A stretch of DNA of 64,000 nucleotides from positions 46,548-110,547 of the forward strand of contig JADLGL010000024.1 of the NCBI GenBank assembly GCA_020849325.1, read 5' to 3'. The notes beneath the pieces are model-generated. The model was given only the letters and a program-made list of their open reading frames with translations. It was not told the origin of the DNA and did no database searches. Position numbers and translations under genes: made by a program. Each line of letters starts with the position of its first letter. Within the stretch, counting starts at the first letter, position 1. The DNA comes from Bauldia sp. GTDB taxonomy: Bacteria > Pseudomonadota > Alphaproteobacteria > Rhizobiales > Kaistiaceae. This document shows, piece by piece, positions 15,484-23,497 of this stretch.

Positions 15484-16109
15484 CCGCGGAGAAGGCCGGG
15501 CGCAGTTTTCGGGCCGAGGACGCGCCAGGCGTTCACCGGCGCCGCCTTGCCCTCGAGTTCGATCGGGCCGACCGGCTCGGCGTCGAACAGCGGCGCGACG
15601 AGGCGCCAGGTGTCCTCCGAGGCCTGGATCGTGCCCGGTTCCGCCGTCTGCTCCATCCGCGCGGCGACGGCCACCATGTCGGCCGGCGCAGTCGTGTCGG
15701 CGCCCGAGTTGGCCTGGGTCGCGACCGCCGGGCCGGTGTGGATGCCGATCCTCATGCGGAGGCCGACACCGAAGCGTGAGCGGAGCTCGGCGTCGTAGGT
15801 CCGCATTGCCGACATCATGGCGATCGCGGCGAGGACGGCGCGCTCAGCGTCATCCCAGCGCGCCGCCAGCAGGCCGAACACGACCGTGATCGCGTCGCCC
15901 GGAAGCTTCGAGACCGTGCCACCATAGCGGAGCGCGGCGGCGGAGAGGTGGCCGACCGCGCCCTGGACGACGTCCGCCCAGTCATCGGCGCCGAGTTGCT
16001 CGGCGAGTGAGGTCGAGCCGACGACGTCGCCGAAGAGGACCGTGACCGTGCGGAGTTCGCGCCGCGGCGACACGTTGCCCGGCGGCGCTCCGTTGTCCGT
16101 TACCGCCAT
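15480..16109 (-). CDS. Stand-alone class III adenylate/guanylate cyclase
   Basis: The 209-residue protein starts at the ATG before AVTDNGAPP; longer frames upstream are low-complexity. It is essentially a single cyclase domain: TVLFGDVVGSTSLAEQLG (first metal Asp), KLPGDAITVVFG (second metal Asp), MRIGIHTGPA and AARMEQTAEPG. The domain type (GDVVGST, IHTG) resembles cyclases that precede tetratricopeptide or ATPase modules, but none is attached here. It may act as a free soluble enzyme. The gene ends inside repeat copy 1. A 55-residue membrane protein gene lies 94 bp upstream on the same strand. Confidence 0.85.
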   Translation of the reverse strand: MAVTDNGAPPGNVSPRRELRTVTVLFGDVVGSTSLAEQLGADDWADVVQGAVGHLSAAALRYGGTVSKLPGDAITVVFGLLAARWDDAERAVLAAIAMMSAMRTYDAELRSRFGVGLRMRIGIHTGPAVATQANSGADTTAPADMVAVAARMEQTAEPGTIQASEDTWRLVAPLFDAEPVGPIELEGKAAPVNAWRVLGPKTAPGLLRG

Positions 16110-16203
16110 CTGTACGCTCCGGCCGCGATGCCCCCGCCGCACACCCCGATCGAGGCGTCCCGCTCGCGTTGGCAGAGGGCTCCGCCGCGATCCGCGCCCG
16201 GAG

Positions 16204-16371
16204 TCATCGACCCCGGATGAAACCGACGTAGATCGACAGGAAGACGACGACGATCCCGATGTTCGTCGCGAGCCGAAGCCCGAACCTGTCGCGGAGGAAC
16301 AATGCATCGACGGCGAGGATGGTGACGATCATCGCCCCGATCAGCAGTTCGGTCTGCGTCTGCCTCGTCAT
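16204..16371 (-). CDS. Small two-helix membrane protein (55 residues)
   Basis: A GAGGATCGGA ribosome site precedes an ATG opening a 55-codon frame. The product has two hydrophobic segments, LLIGAMIVTILAVDALFL (residues 9-26) and IGIVVVFLSIYVGFI (38-52), separated by a charged RDRFGLRL loop, and ends FIRGR. I know no family for it. It is read in the same direction as the cyclase 94 bp downstream, so the two may form a unit in which it tethers or tunes the cyclase; that is inference only. Confidence 0.55.
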   Translation of the reverse strand: MTRQTQTELLIGAMIVTILAVDALFLRDRFGLRLATNIGIVVVFLSIYVGFIRGR

Positions 16372-16618
16372 TCCGATCCTCGCCAGCGGTATACCCGGGC
16401 GAGGCTATTCCTTTCCCTCGCGATGTCGAGTGCCCGTCGCGGCGGGCAGCAACGAGCGCGGCGGTCTTCGAAGATCGCGGGTTACCTGAACAGATGGCAA
16501 CGGGCGTCTCATTGCGCGTTCAGAACAGGAGAGTATTCCTCGGGTCGTTACTGCGTTTCCCAACCACGAGTGTCGCAGTGCCATAGCACCGAAACACAAC
16601 GCCCCAGGAGTTACGAAA

Positions 16619-17539
16619 ATGCTCTCGAAGTTGTTCCATCCGACCATAGAATTGCGGTCGCCCCGCCGCCGCCTGGCCCGCGTCGCCGCCGCCATCTCCG
16701 GCCTTCTCGTCGCCGCTGCCGGCGCCCTTTCCGCGACCCCCGCCGCCGCCGTCAACATCGTCACGATCCAGCAGGTCTCTAGCGGCCGCTTCCTCGATGC
16801 CCATGAGATCGAGGGCATGGACTACCGCCTCGTCACGCGGCCGGCGCAGAACAACAGCACGCAGTACTGGCGGATGGTGCCGCTCGGCGGCAACGTCTAC
16901 ACGCTGCAGCAGATGAGCAACAACCGCTTCGTCGACGCGCACGAATACGACGCCGCCGACTGGCACCTCGTCACCCGCACGGCGCAGAACAACGACACCC
17001 AGCGCTGGATCTTCACCGCGCAGGGCGGCAACATCTTCACCATCCAGCAGGTCTCGAACGGCCGTTACGTCGACGCCCATGAGACGGATACCGCCGATTT
17101 CGGCGTCGTGACCCGGACGTGGCAGGGCAACTCGACCCAGCAGTGGCGCGTGGTGACGGTGTTCACCGAGCCGGATCCGGTCGTCGTCCCGCCGGTGTCG
17201 TCGTCGGGCTCGTTCCAGATCATCCCGCAGCAGCAGGTCAATCTCGACAACGGCCAGGTCGGTCCGGGCGGCGGTGCCGATCTCGGTTACCAGGTGCAGG
17301 GCTTCACCCGCCAGATCGCCCCGATCAACGGCGCCCAGATGTCCTTCACCAACGGCGCCCAGCGCGGCTTCGTCGGCTGCTCGGCGGCCGCCTTCAGCTC
17401 CAGCGCGGTGCCGCAGGCGAATCTCTCGGTCGGCAACTATGTCTGCATCCGCACCAACAATGGCAGGATCAGCGAGATGCGCATCGACGCCATCGGCCAA
17501 CTGATCGGCGCGCTGACCATCAGCTACACGACCTGGTAG
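16619..17539 (+). CDS. Secreted ricin-type beta-trefoil lectin-like protein
   Basis: A signal peptide (cleavage near TPAAAV, residue 44) follows an unusually Arg-rich n-region (SPRRRLARV). Residues 45-190 contain three repeats of about 48 residues, each with an F/Y-L/V-DAHE motif, a VTR segment and a closing Q-x-W (QYWRM, QRWIF, QQWRV), i.e. one ricin-type trefoil that could bind sugars. A Pro/Val/Ser linker (VVVPPVSSSGS) leads to a C-terminal domain of about 100 residues with two Cys (RGFVGCSAAA, NYVCIRTNNG) that I do not recognise. An AGGAG site supports the ATG. A strong terminator follows. Confidence 0.8.
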   Translation: MLSKLFHPTIELRSPRRRLARVAAAISGLLVAAAGALSATPAAAVNIVTIQQVSSGRFLDAHEIEGMDYRLVTRPAQNNSTQYWRMVPLGGNVYTLQQMSNNRFVDAHEYDAADWHLVTRTAQNNDTQRWIFTAQGGNIFTIQQVSNGRYVDAHETDTADFGVVTRTWQGNSTQQWRVVTVFTEPDPVVVPPVSSSGSFQIIPQQQVNLDNGQVGPGGGADLGYQVQGFTRQIAPINGAQMSFTNGAQRGFVGCSAAAFSSSAVPQANLSVGNYVCIRTNNGRISEMRIDAIGQLIGALTISYTTW

Positions 17540-17578
17540 GTCGAATCCCCGCCGGCCCGTGAAGCCGGCGCCGCAAGA

Positions 17579-17618
17579 GAAAGGCCGCGGCCCCTTCCGG
17601 AGCTGCGGCCTTCTTCGT
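17579..17618 (+). terminator. Rho-independent terminator after the lectin gene
   Basis: AAGGCCGC (17581-17588) pairs with GCGGCCTT (17605-17612) across a 16-nt loop, followed by CTTCGTTT. It lies 40 bp past the lectin stop and also faces the end of the leftward binding-protein gene, so it may serve both. Confidence 0.7.
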
Positions 17619-17641
17619 TTCCGAAGCGAAGCGCCTGCCCG

Positions 17642-18832
17642 CTACGGGGCGGGCGGCGCGACGTAGGGCACCATCGTACCGGCCTGGTAGATGAAGGTGC
17701 CGTATTCCTGGACGCGGCGCATGCCGTCGGCGTCGAAGGCGACGTTGCCGGTCACGCCCAGGTAGGTCTCCGCAACCACGCGGATCGCATCGCGGACCGC
17801 ATCGTGATCGGTGGTCCCGGCCGCCTGGACGGCGAGCGCGGCGATCATCGCGGCGTCGTAGCCGAAGGCGCCGAACACCGTCAGCGGCTCCTCCCCATAG
17901 GCCGCGACATAGGCGGCGCGGTAGGCCTCGTAGAGTTCGCCCGAAACCGCGTGCTCGATGCCGCGGATGCCTTCACCGATCTCCGGTGTCGGGGCGACGT
18001 CGGCGGTCCAGTTCGACATCTCGGCCGCGAGCCAGGTGCCGGCGACGTCGATGCCGAGCTCGAAGGCCTGGCGGAGGATGAGGATCGCGTCGGCGCCGTA
18101 GGCGAAGAAGATCACGACGTCGGGGTTCGACGCCATCACCTGTCGGAGTTCGGCGCGGTAGTCGGTCTTCTGCTCTTCGTAGCGGACGGCGGTGCAGGGA
18201 ATGCCGGCGGCGGTCGCGGCCTCGCAGGTCGCGGCCTCGACGCCGACGCCCCAGGCATTGTTCGGGAAAAGCGTCGCGACATTGGTGGCGCCGAGGTCTT
18301 CGCGGGCCATGTCGACGAGCTGGTAGCCCTGGAGGCCGGCGAGGCCGATGGCGTTGAAGAAGTAGCCGCCGGCGCCGACTTCGCGGAGGAGCGGCGAGTT
18401 GGCGCCGATCGAGATGTGGGGCACGCCGTTCTCGGTCGTGTACTGGCCGGTCGGGAGCGTGCGGCCCGACGAGTACTCGCCGAGCACCACGGCAACCTGG
18501 TCGACGGTGACGAGCTTCCGGACCGCGTCCGTCGCCGCCAGCGGCCGCGATTCGTCGTCCTCGACGATGAGGCTGATCGGCATGCCGAGCACGCCCGGGC
18601 CGAGGCGCCTCATGGAGCCGTCGACCATCGGCAGGGCGACGCCGGCGTTGACGGCGTTGACGGCCATCTCGACGCCGCGGAGCATGTCGAGGCCGACGAC
18701 GGAGCTGGTGCCGGTGAGGGGGGTGAACATGCCGAACTTCACCTCCTGGGCGGAGGCGGTCGTGGCGGCGAAGCCGATCGCGGCGGCCGCAGCAACGCCG
18801 AGGAAGCTCGACGCAATTTTACGTCTGGTCAT
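17642..18832 (-). CDS. ABC transporter substrate-binding protein, LivK/branched-chain amino acid type
   Basis: AAGGAGAC nine bases upstream selects the ATG before TRRKIASSFLG, giving 396 residues. A Sec signal ends at TTASAQ (residue 29). The mature protein begins VKFGMFTPLTGTSSVVGLDM, typical of periplasmic-binding-protein type I receptors for branched-chain amino acids, amides or urea, and contains AVVLGEYSSGRTLP and GVGVEAATCEAA as domain-crossing segments. No permease gene is adjacent. The livHMGF permease operon 3 kb away lacks a binding protein of its own and is the likely partner. Ligand specificity cannot be read from sequence. Confidence 0.85.
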   Translation of the reverse strand: MTRRKIASSFLGVAAAAAIGFAATTASAQEVKFGMFTPLTGTSSVVGLDMLRGVEMAVNAVNAGVALPMVDGSMRRLGPGVLGMPISLIVEDDESRPLAATDAVRKLVTVDQVAVVLGEYSSGRTLPTGQYTTENGVPHISIGANSPLLREVGAGGYFFNAIGLAGLQGYQLVDMAREDLGATNVATLFPNNAWGVGVEAATCEAATAAGIPCTAVRYEEQKTDYRAELRQVMASNPDVVIFFAYGADAILILRQAFELGIDVAGTWLAAEMSNWTADVAPTPEIGEGIRGIEHAVSGELYEAYRAAYVAAYGEEPLTVFGAFGYDAAMIAALAVQAAGTTDHDAVRDAIRVVAETYLGVTGNVAFDADGMRRVQEYGTFIYQAGTMVPYVAPPAP

Positions 18833-18955
18833 GGAAACGATGTCTCCTTGTGGGACGGGCGAACGAGGTTTCGCGGGCGCGCACACCCAGTCGACGCGGA
18901 ACAAATCACCGTGCCGTGCCGCCACTGCGTCGACCTTAGCCAAACCCCGCCGCGG

Positions 18956-18985
18956 CGGGAATGCCTCCCGCAATGCGGGAATGCC
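18956..18985. promoter_or_regulatory. Tandem CGGGAATGCC repeats, 20 bp apart, upstream of the binding-protein gene
   Basis: CGGGAATGCC occurs at 18956-18965 and again at 18976-18985 in the same orientation, about two DNA turns apart. The pair lies about 125 bp upstream of the leftward binding-protein start. Spacing of this kind suggests two regulator dimers on one DNA face; the regulator is unknown. Confidence 0.3.
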
Positions 18986-19086
18986 CATATTTCGGCATCA
19001 GGCGGTAGCGTTGCCGGGAGCCCGTCCATCCGGAGCCCATGACGGCCGTCCGATACGCGGTGGCCGATGCGGGTGGCCGGCGCACA

Positions 19087-20454
19087 TCAGGCGGGCACGG
19101 GCTGGCCGCGGTCCGCGGCCGCCGGAAGCCGGAGCGTCACCTCGAAGCCCGGCGCGAGGTTGCGGAAGCCGACGCTGCCGCCATTGTCGCCGGCAATGTC
19201 GGCCACGATCGCAAGGCCGAGGCCGTGGCCGGGCCCGGCCTCATCCATCCGGACGCCGCGGCGGACAAGGTCCGGCAGGCGCTCCTCGGCGATCCCGTCC
19301 CCGTCGTCGCGGGTGACGATCAGGGCCTCGCGATCGACGATCGCCGCCGCGATCCCGATCGACGACCGTGCGTGCCGCACCGCGTTCTCGACGATGTTGC
19401 CGAGTGCCTCGACCAGCGTCTCCAGCTCGATGGCGGCCTCGACGTCGGGGGCGATATCGGTGGCGATCGCGAGCCGGTCGCCTGCCGGCGTGCGGCGGAT
19501 GACCCTGAGGACGCGGTCGACGGCTTCCGCCACCGAGGCGCGTTGGCGGCGGGTCGTCGGCGCTGCGATCGCGCGGGCGAGTTCCCGGTCGACGGCGGCG
19601 CCGATCGTGGACCACACGACCGAGACGTGCTCCGCCGTCACGGTGTCGCCCCGCTTCGCGAGGCGCTCGATCTCGCCCGCCAGCAGCTGCAGGGGCGTCT
19701 TGAGCGAGTGGGCGAGGTCGGCCGCGCGCGTCCGCGCCCGCCGCACCGCGAGATCGGAGGCGTCGAGAAGGGCATCCACTTCGTCGACGAGGGGCTGGAC
19801 TTCGTCGGGGTAGCCCTTTCCGAGGCGCAGGAGGTCGCCCGACTTGATCCTGCCGAGCCGCGCTTGCACCGCCGCGAGCGGCCGCAGCCCTACGGTCGTC
19901 TGGAGGAACGACGCGGCGAGGAGGAAGACCGCCAGAACGAGGAGGTAGGGCAGGAGATCGCCGCGGAACGCTGCCGTCGCCGCGTCGATCTCCGCCCGGT
20001 CGAGGGCGACGGCGATGCGCGCCTCCGATCCGCCGAGCCGGTCGGGGAGGGTGACCACGCGCTCGACGACGAGATGTTCGCCCGCAGGGAAGCCGTCGGT
20101 TCGGTAGCTCGCCAGCACGCCCGCCGCAGGGCGCGGACCCAGCGGAATCGCCTCGTCCCACAGGGAGCGCGAGCGGAGGATCTGCCCCTCGGCATCGACC
20201 TGCCAGTAGTACCCCGAATAGGGCTGTGCGAGCCGCGTGTCGGCGGGCGGCGAGGGGATTGCGAGAAGGCCGTCGGCCCCCCGGTCGATGCCGGCGGCAA
20301 GCTGGTCGAGGGTGGCGGCGAGCTGGGCCACCACGCGGCGCTCGACGTGGCGCTCGAAGAGGAGCGTGAGGGCGGCGGCAGTTCCCGCCATCGCCAGGAC
20401 CACCGCGATGATACCGGCCAGGAGCAGTCGCAGCCGGAGCGAACCGCGCCTCAC
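19087..20454 (-). CDS. Sensor histidine kinase (PhoQ/QseC-like) of the PepSY operon
   Basis: The GTG start overlaps the regulator stop (GTGA). The 455-residue protein has a first membrane helix (LLLAGIIAVVLAMAGTAAAL), a periplasmic domain of about 130 residues, and a second helix (LPYLLVLAVFLLAASFL). A HAMP-like segment, an H-box in DLAHSLKTPLQLL with the phospho-acceptor His, and an ATPase domain follow (NIVENAVRHA; DDGDGI; GHGLGLAIVADI). DLAHSLKTPL is typical of kinases paired with OmpR-type regulators that sense divalent cations or cationic peptides. The neighbouring PepSY genes fit an envelope-stress or metal-response role. Confidence 0.9.
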   Translation of the reverse strand: MRRGSLRLRLLLAGIIAVVLAMAGTAAALTLLFERHVERRVVAQLAATLDQLAAGIDRGADGLLAIPSPPADTRLAQPYSGYYWQVDAEGQILRSRSLWDEAIPLGPRPAAGVLASYRTDGFPAGEHLVVERVVTLPDRLGGSEARIAVALDRAEIDAATAAFRGDLLPYLLVLAVFLLAASFLQTTVGLRPLAAVQARLGRIKSGDLLRLGKGYPDEVQPLVDEVDALLDASDLAVRRARTRAADLAHSLKTPLQLLAGEIERLAKRGDTVTAEHVSVVWSTIGAAVDRELARAIAAPTTRRQRASVAEAVDRVLRVIRRTPAGDRLAIATDIAPDVEAAIELETLVEALGNIVENAVRHARSSIGIAAAIVDREALIVTRDDGDGIAEERLPDLVRRGVRMDEAGPGHGLGLAIVADIAGDNGGSVGFRNLAPGFEVTLRLPAAADRGQPVPA

Positions 20455-21113
20455 GGTGTCGCGGCGATCTGGTAGCCGAAGCCGCGGCGGGTCAGGATCG
20501 TCCCGGGACCGAGCTTCTTCCGCAGCCGCGCGACGATGGCCTCGAGCGCATTCGCCTCCCGGGCGTCGTCGGTGCCGTGGAGGTGCTCGAGGAGTTCGCC
20601 GGGCGGCACAACGCGGTTGCGGTGCATCATCAGATACTCGATCACGCGGTATTCGAGCGGCGACAGCTGCCGGGGCAGTCCGCCGACCGAAAGGCGCATC
20701 GTCCGCGTGTCGAGCGCGAGGGCGCCGACCTCCACCATCGGCGACGGCAAGCCTGCCGAACGGCGGATGAGCGCCCGCACCCGCGCGAGGAGTTCCTCGA
20801 TCCGGAACGGCTTGGGAAGATAGTCGTCGGCTCCGGCATCGATCCCCTCGACCCGCTCGTTCCAGCGGCCACGGGCGGTGAGGACGAGGATGGGCGTGGA
20901 AACGCCCGCCGCGCGCCATCGCTTCAGCACCGTCAGGCCGTCGAGTCCGGGAAGCCCCAGGTCGAGGACGATGAGGTCGTAGTCTCCGGTCTCGCCTTCG
21001 AACCAGGCGGTCTCCCCGTCGGCCGCCTGCTCGACCACGAAGTTCGCCGCCCGGAGAGCAGCGGCGACGTCGGCGGCGATGCCCTCCTCGTCCTCGACCA
21101 CCAGGATCTTCAT
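20451..21113 (-). CDS. OmpR/PhoP-family response regulator
   Basis: The 220-residue protein has a receiver (VVEDEEGI; phospho-Asp in IVLDLGLPGLDG; Lys in LPKPF) and a winged-helix output domain (RQLSPLEYRVIEYLMMHRNRVV, then a recognition helix with EANALEAIVARLRKKL, ending TRRGFGYQI). It overlaps the kinase stop by 4 bp and the PepSY stop by 4 bp (ATGA), so the three genes are translationally coupled. Its probable target is the direct repeat CTGACA-N5-CTGACA in the divergent promoter region upstream of the PepSY gene. Confidence 0.93.
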   Translation of the reverse strand: MKILVVEDEEGIAADVAAALRAANFVVEQAADGETAWFEGETGDYDLIVLDLGLPGLDGLTVLKRWRAAGVSTPILVLTARGRWNERVEGIDAGADDYLPKPFRIEELLARVRALIRRSAGLPSPMVEVGALALDTRTMRLSVGGLPRQLSPLEYRVIEYLMMHRNRVVPPGELLEHLHGTDDAREANALEAIVARLRKKLGPGTILTRRGFGYQIAATP

Positions 21114-21442
21114 TCGTCGTCGTCCGGCACGATCGCCCCGGTGACGGCGTCGACGGTGATCTCGACGAGGCGTCCGGCGGGCGTTCTGAGTTCGAGGACG
21201 TAGAGGGCGCGGCCGTCCTCGCATTCGAGCTCGACCTCGATCAGCGTACCCTCGAACAGGGTCGCGAGGTTCCGGAGGATCGTCGACAGCGGCAGGATCT
21301 CGTGGGCGGTGACGGCGGCGAGCGCACGGTCGTGGTCGTCGCTCGCGGCGCACGCGCGGTCGTCGTCATCGGCGTGGGCCGGGAGACCGGGCAGGAGGGC
21401 GAGGACGGCGAGGGCCGCGAGTTTCCGGAGACCGTTCTTCAT
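21110..21442 (-). CDS. Secreted PepSY-domain protein
   Basis: The 110-residue precursor has a signal peptide (MKNGLRKLAALAVLALLPG...AHA) and an acidic mature start (DDDDRACAASDD). A PepSY fold ends the protein: ILPLSTILRNLATLFEGTLIEVELE followed by YVLELRTPAGRLVEITVDAVTGAIV. PepSY domains are thought to inhibit proteases or sense envelope state. It is first in an operon with the regulator and kinase; such PepSY-regulator-kinase units are common in alphaproteobacteria. A second secreted PepSY gene diverges from the same promoter region. Confidence 0.85.
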   Translation of the reverse strand: MKNGLRKLAALAVLALLPGLPAHADDDDRACAASDDHDRALAAVTAHEILPLSTILRNLATLFEGTLIEVELECEDGRALYVLELRTPAGRLVEITVDAVTGAIVPDDDE

Positions 21443-21464
21443 GGACGCACATTGATCGGCCGGT

Positions 21465-21481
21465 CTGACAACTGGCTGACA
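21465..21481. promoter_or_regulatory. Direct repeat CTGACA-N5-CTGACA, candidate OmpR-family regulator box
   Basis: Two CTGACA hexamers start 11 bp apart (21465 and 21476) in the 122-bp region between the two divergent PepSY genes. PhoP/OmpR-type regulators bind such 11-bp-phased hexamers. The location predicts that the adjacent regulator controls both its own operon and the divergent gene. Confidence 0.5.
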
Positions 21482-21564
21482 GCCCCCATCAGCGGCGCGT
21501 CAGCGCGGTTGCCCAATCTCCCGCCATCGAACGGCAATGACGCCGCTCGCCAGGAGACAAGCAC

Positions 21565-21918
21565 ATGCGCAAGGCATTCGTCATCACCACCCTCGTCGCC
21601 GCCGCCGCTGCCATTCCCTTCCTCGGCGCGGGTGCCGCGATCGGCCAGATCGCCGCTCCGGTCCCGGCGATGGCGCTTCCCGTCGCGGCCCTTCCTGCCG
21701 GCTGGCTCGGGCTCGGCGAGATCGCCACCCGCCTCGGCGCCGAGGGGTGGACCGTGCTGAAGATCGAGGCCGAGCCGGACGACGGGAACTACGAGGCGTG
21801 CCTCGTCGGCGCCGACGGTCGCGCGATCGAGGCGCGCATCGACCCGCTGACCGCCGCGATCCTGTCGCAGAAGGCGGACGACTGCCACGACGACGACTCC
21901 GGCAGCCGCAGCGACTGA
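21565..21918 (+). CDS. Secreted PepSY-domain protein (divergent copy)
   Basis: The 117-residue protein has a signal peptide (residues 1-28, FVITTLVAAAAAIPFLG) and a single PepSY-like domain: LGLGEIATRLGAEGWTVLKIE, then YEACLVGADGRAIEARIDPLTAAIL. It has two Cys (ACLV, DDCHDD) and an acidic tail. It differs clearly in sequence from the leftward PepSY protein, so it is not a recent duplicate. It shares the short divergent promoter region containing the CTGACA repeat, which suggests that the adjacent two-component system controls it. A role as periplasmic inhibitor or ion-responsive accessory is possible but unproven. Confidence 0.85.
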   Translation: MRKAFVITTLVAAAAAIPFLGAGAAIGQIAAPVPAMALPVAALPAGWLGLGEIATRLGAEGWTVLKIEAEPDDGNYEACLVGADGRAIEARIDPLTAAILSQKADDCHDDDSGSRSD

Positions 21919-21975
21919 AGGAGCCGGTCGCGGCGCGAGGCGACGGCAGGTTCCGCGTCGCCGGCCTCGCGCCGA

Positions 21976-22707
21976 TCAGCCTGCGGCCGGCGGGGCGTGG
22001 CCGCCACCGAGGAAGGCGGCGCGGATCTTCTCGTCGGCGAGGAGGTGTTTCGCCTCGCCTTCGAAAGCATTGCGGCCATCGACGAGCACATAGCCGCGGT
22101 GGGAGATTTCCAGCGACCGCTGCGCCTCCTGCTCGACGATCAGGATCGCGCGGCCGGAGCGGTTGATCTCAGCCACCTTCTCGAACACCTCGCCGGCCAT
22201 GCGTGGCGAGAGGGCGGCCGAGGGTTCGTCGAGGATGAGGATCGACGGATTCGTCATCATCGCGCGGCCCATCGCGAGAAGCTGGCGCTGGCCGCCCGAA
22301 AGCGTCCGGGCCCGCCGTCTCCGGTGCCCGGCAAGGACCGGGAACTCGGCAAAGACCTCATCCATCCGGGCCGAGAGCGTGCCGCGGTCGAGGAGATAGC
22401 CGCCCATCTTCAGGTTTTCCGTCACGGTCAGCGACGGGAAGACGTTGTCGAGCTGCGGCACGAAGGCGAGGCCGCGGCGGACGCGCTGGTCGGCGCGCTC
22501 GGCCGTGATGTCCTCGCCGCGGAGTTTCACGGTCCCGACGCGCGGGACGATGTAGCCCATGACGACGCGGAGAACGGTGCTCTTGCCGGCGCCGTTCGGG
22601 CCGATGATCGTGACGATCTCGCCCTCGCCGAGGGTGAGGCTCGTGCCGTGGAGGATTTCGGCGGCGCCGTAGCCGGCATGGACGCCGGTCATCTCGATCA
22701 GCGCCAT
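21976..22707 (-). CDS. livF: Branched-chain amino acid ABC transporter ATP-binding protein LivF
   Basis: The 243-residue ATPase shows Walker A GPNGAGKST, the Q-loop PQLDNVFPSLTV, the signature TLSGGQRQLLAMGRAMM and Walker B ILILDEPSAALSP, followed by the switch region IVEQEAQRSL. The pattern GYGAAEILHG...ITAERADQRVRRG is characteristic of LivF, the second ATPase of high-affinity branched-chain amino acid importers. It is last in the livHMGF order, 7 bp after livG. Note that the usual switch His is replaced: IVEQEAQ, as is common in LivF. Confidence 0.92.
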   Translation of the reverse strand: MALIEMTGVHAGYGAAEILHGTSLTLGEGEIVTIIGPNGAGKSTVLRVVMGYIVPRVGTVKLRGEDITAERADQRVRRGLAFVPQLDNVFPSLTVTENLKMGGYLLDRGTLSARMDEVFAEFPVLAGHRRRRARTLSGGQRQLLAMGRAMMTNPSILILDEPSAALSPRMAGEVFEKVAEINRSGRAILIVEQEAQRSLEISHRGYVLVDGRNAFEGEAKHLLADEKIRAAFLGGGHAPPAAG

Positions 22708-22714
22708 GGCCGCC

Positions 22715-23497
22715 TCATGCCGCCGGCCGCGCGGCCGGCCCGGCGAGATAGGCGCGCAGCACCTCCTCGCGGGCGAGGACTTCCGCCGGCTCGCCTTCCG
22801 CGATGATCCGTCCGGCGTCGAGGACCGAGATGCGGTCGCAGCTCGAGCGGATGAAATGCATGTTGTGCTCGACGATGAGGAAGTTCCGCCCTTCGTCGCG
22901 CAGCTTCCGGATGACGGCGGCGATCTCCTCCGCGAGCACCGGGTTCACGCCGGCCACCGGCTCGTCGAGGAGGATCAGTTTCGGGTCGGCCATCAGGATC
23001 TGGGCGAGCGCCAGCAGCTTCTTCTGGCCGCCGGACAGGCTGCCGGCATACTCGTCGGCCTTCCCGGCGAGGTTGACGATGGCGAGGAGGTCGCGGGCGC
23101 GGGCGCGGAACGCCCTCTCCTGGCGGCTGACGCCGCGGGGGCGGGCGACGAGGTTGACGAAACCCTCGCCGAGCTGGTCCTGCGGGGCGAGGAGCATGTT
23201 CTCCATCACCGTCATCCGCGTCGGGCAGGCGGTGGCCTGGAAGGTGCGGCAAAGGCCGAGCCGGGCCACCCGGTGCGGCGAGGCGCGGCCGATGTCGCGG
23301 CCCTCGAAGGCGACCGTCCCCGCGTCCTGGCGCATGAAGCCGGAGACGACGTTGAAAAGGGTCGTCTTGCCCGAGCCGTTCGGCCCGATCAGGCCGTAGA
23401 CGAGGCCCTTCGGCACTTCCATGGAAACGCCCGCCAGCGCGACGAGGCCGCCGAAGCGCTTTTCGATGCCGCGGACGGAGAGCAGCGCATCGGTCAT
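22715..23497 (-). CDS. livG: Branched-chain amino acid ABC transporter ATP-binding protein LivG
   Basis: The 260-residue ATPase has Walker A GPNGSGKTTLFN, LivG-specific GLCRTFQATACPTRMTV, signature SLSGGQKKLLALAQILM, Walker B LILLDEPVAGVNP and switch VEHNMHF. The start ATG overlaps the livM stop (ATGA), and livF follows 7 bp later, so the operon is tightly coupled. LivG and LivF together drive the LivHM permease. The start was chosen at 23497, because the longer frame upstream is out of register with livM. Confidence 0.92.
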   Translation of the reverse strand: MTDALLSVRGIEKRFGGLVALAGVSMEVPKGLVYGLIGPNGSGKTTLFNVVSGFMRQDAGTVAFEGRDIGRASPHRVARLGLCRTFQATACPTRMTVMENMLLAPQDQLGEGFVNLVARPRGVSRQERAFRARARDLLAIVNLAGKADEYAGSLSGGQKKLLALAQILMADPKLILLDEPVAGVNPVLAEEIAAVIRKLRDEGRNFLIVEHNMHFIRSSCDRISVLDAGRIIAEGEPAEVLAREEVLRAYLAGPAARPAA

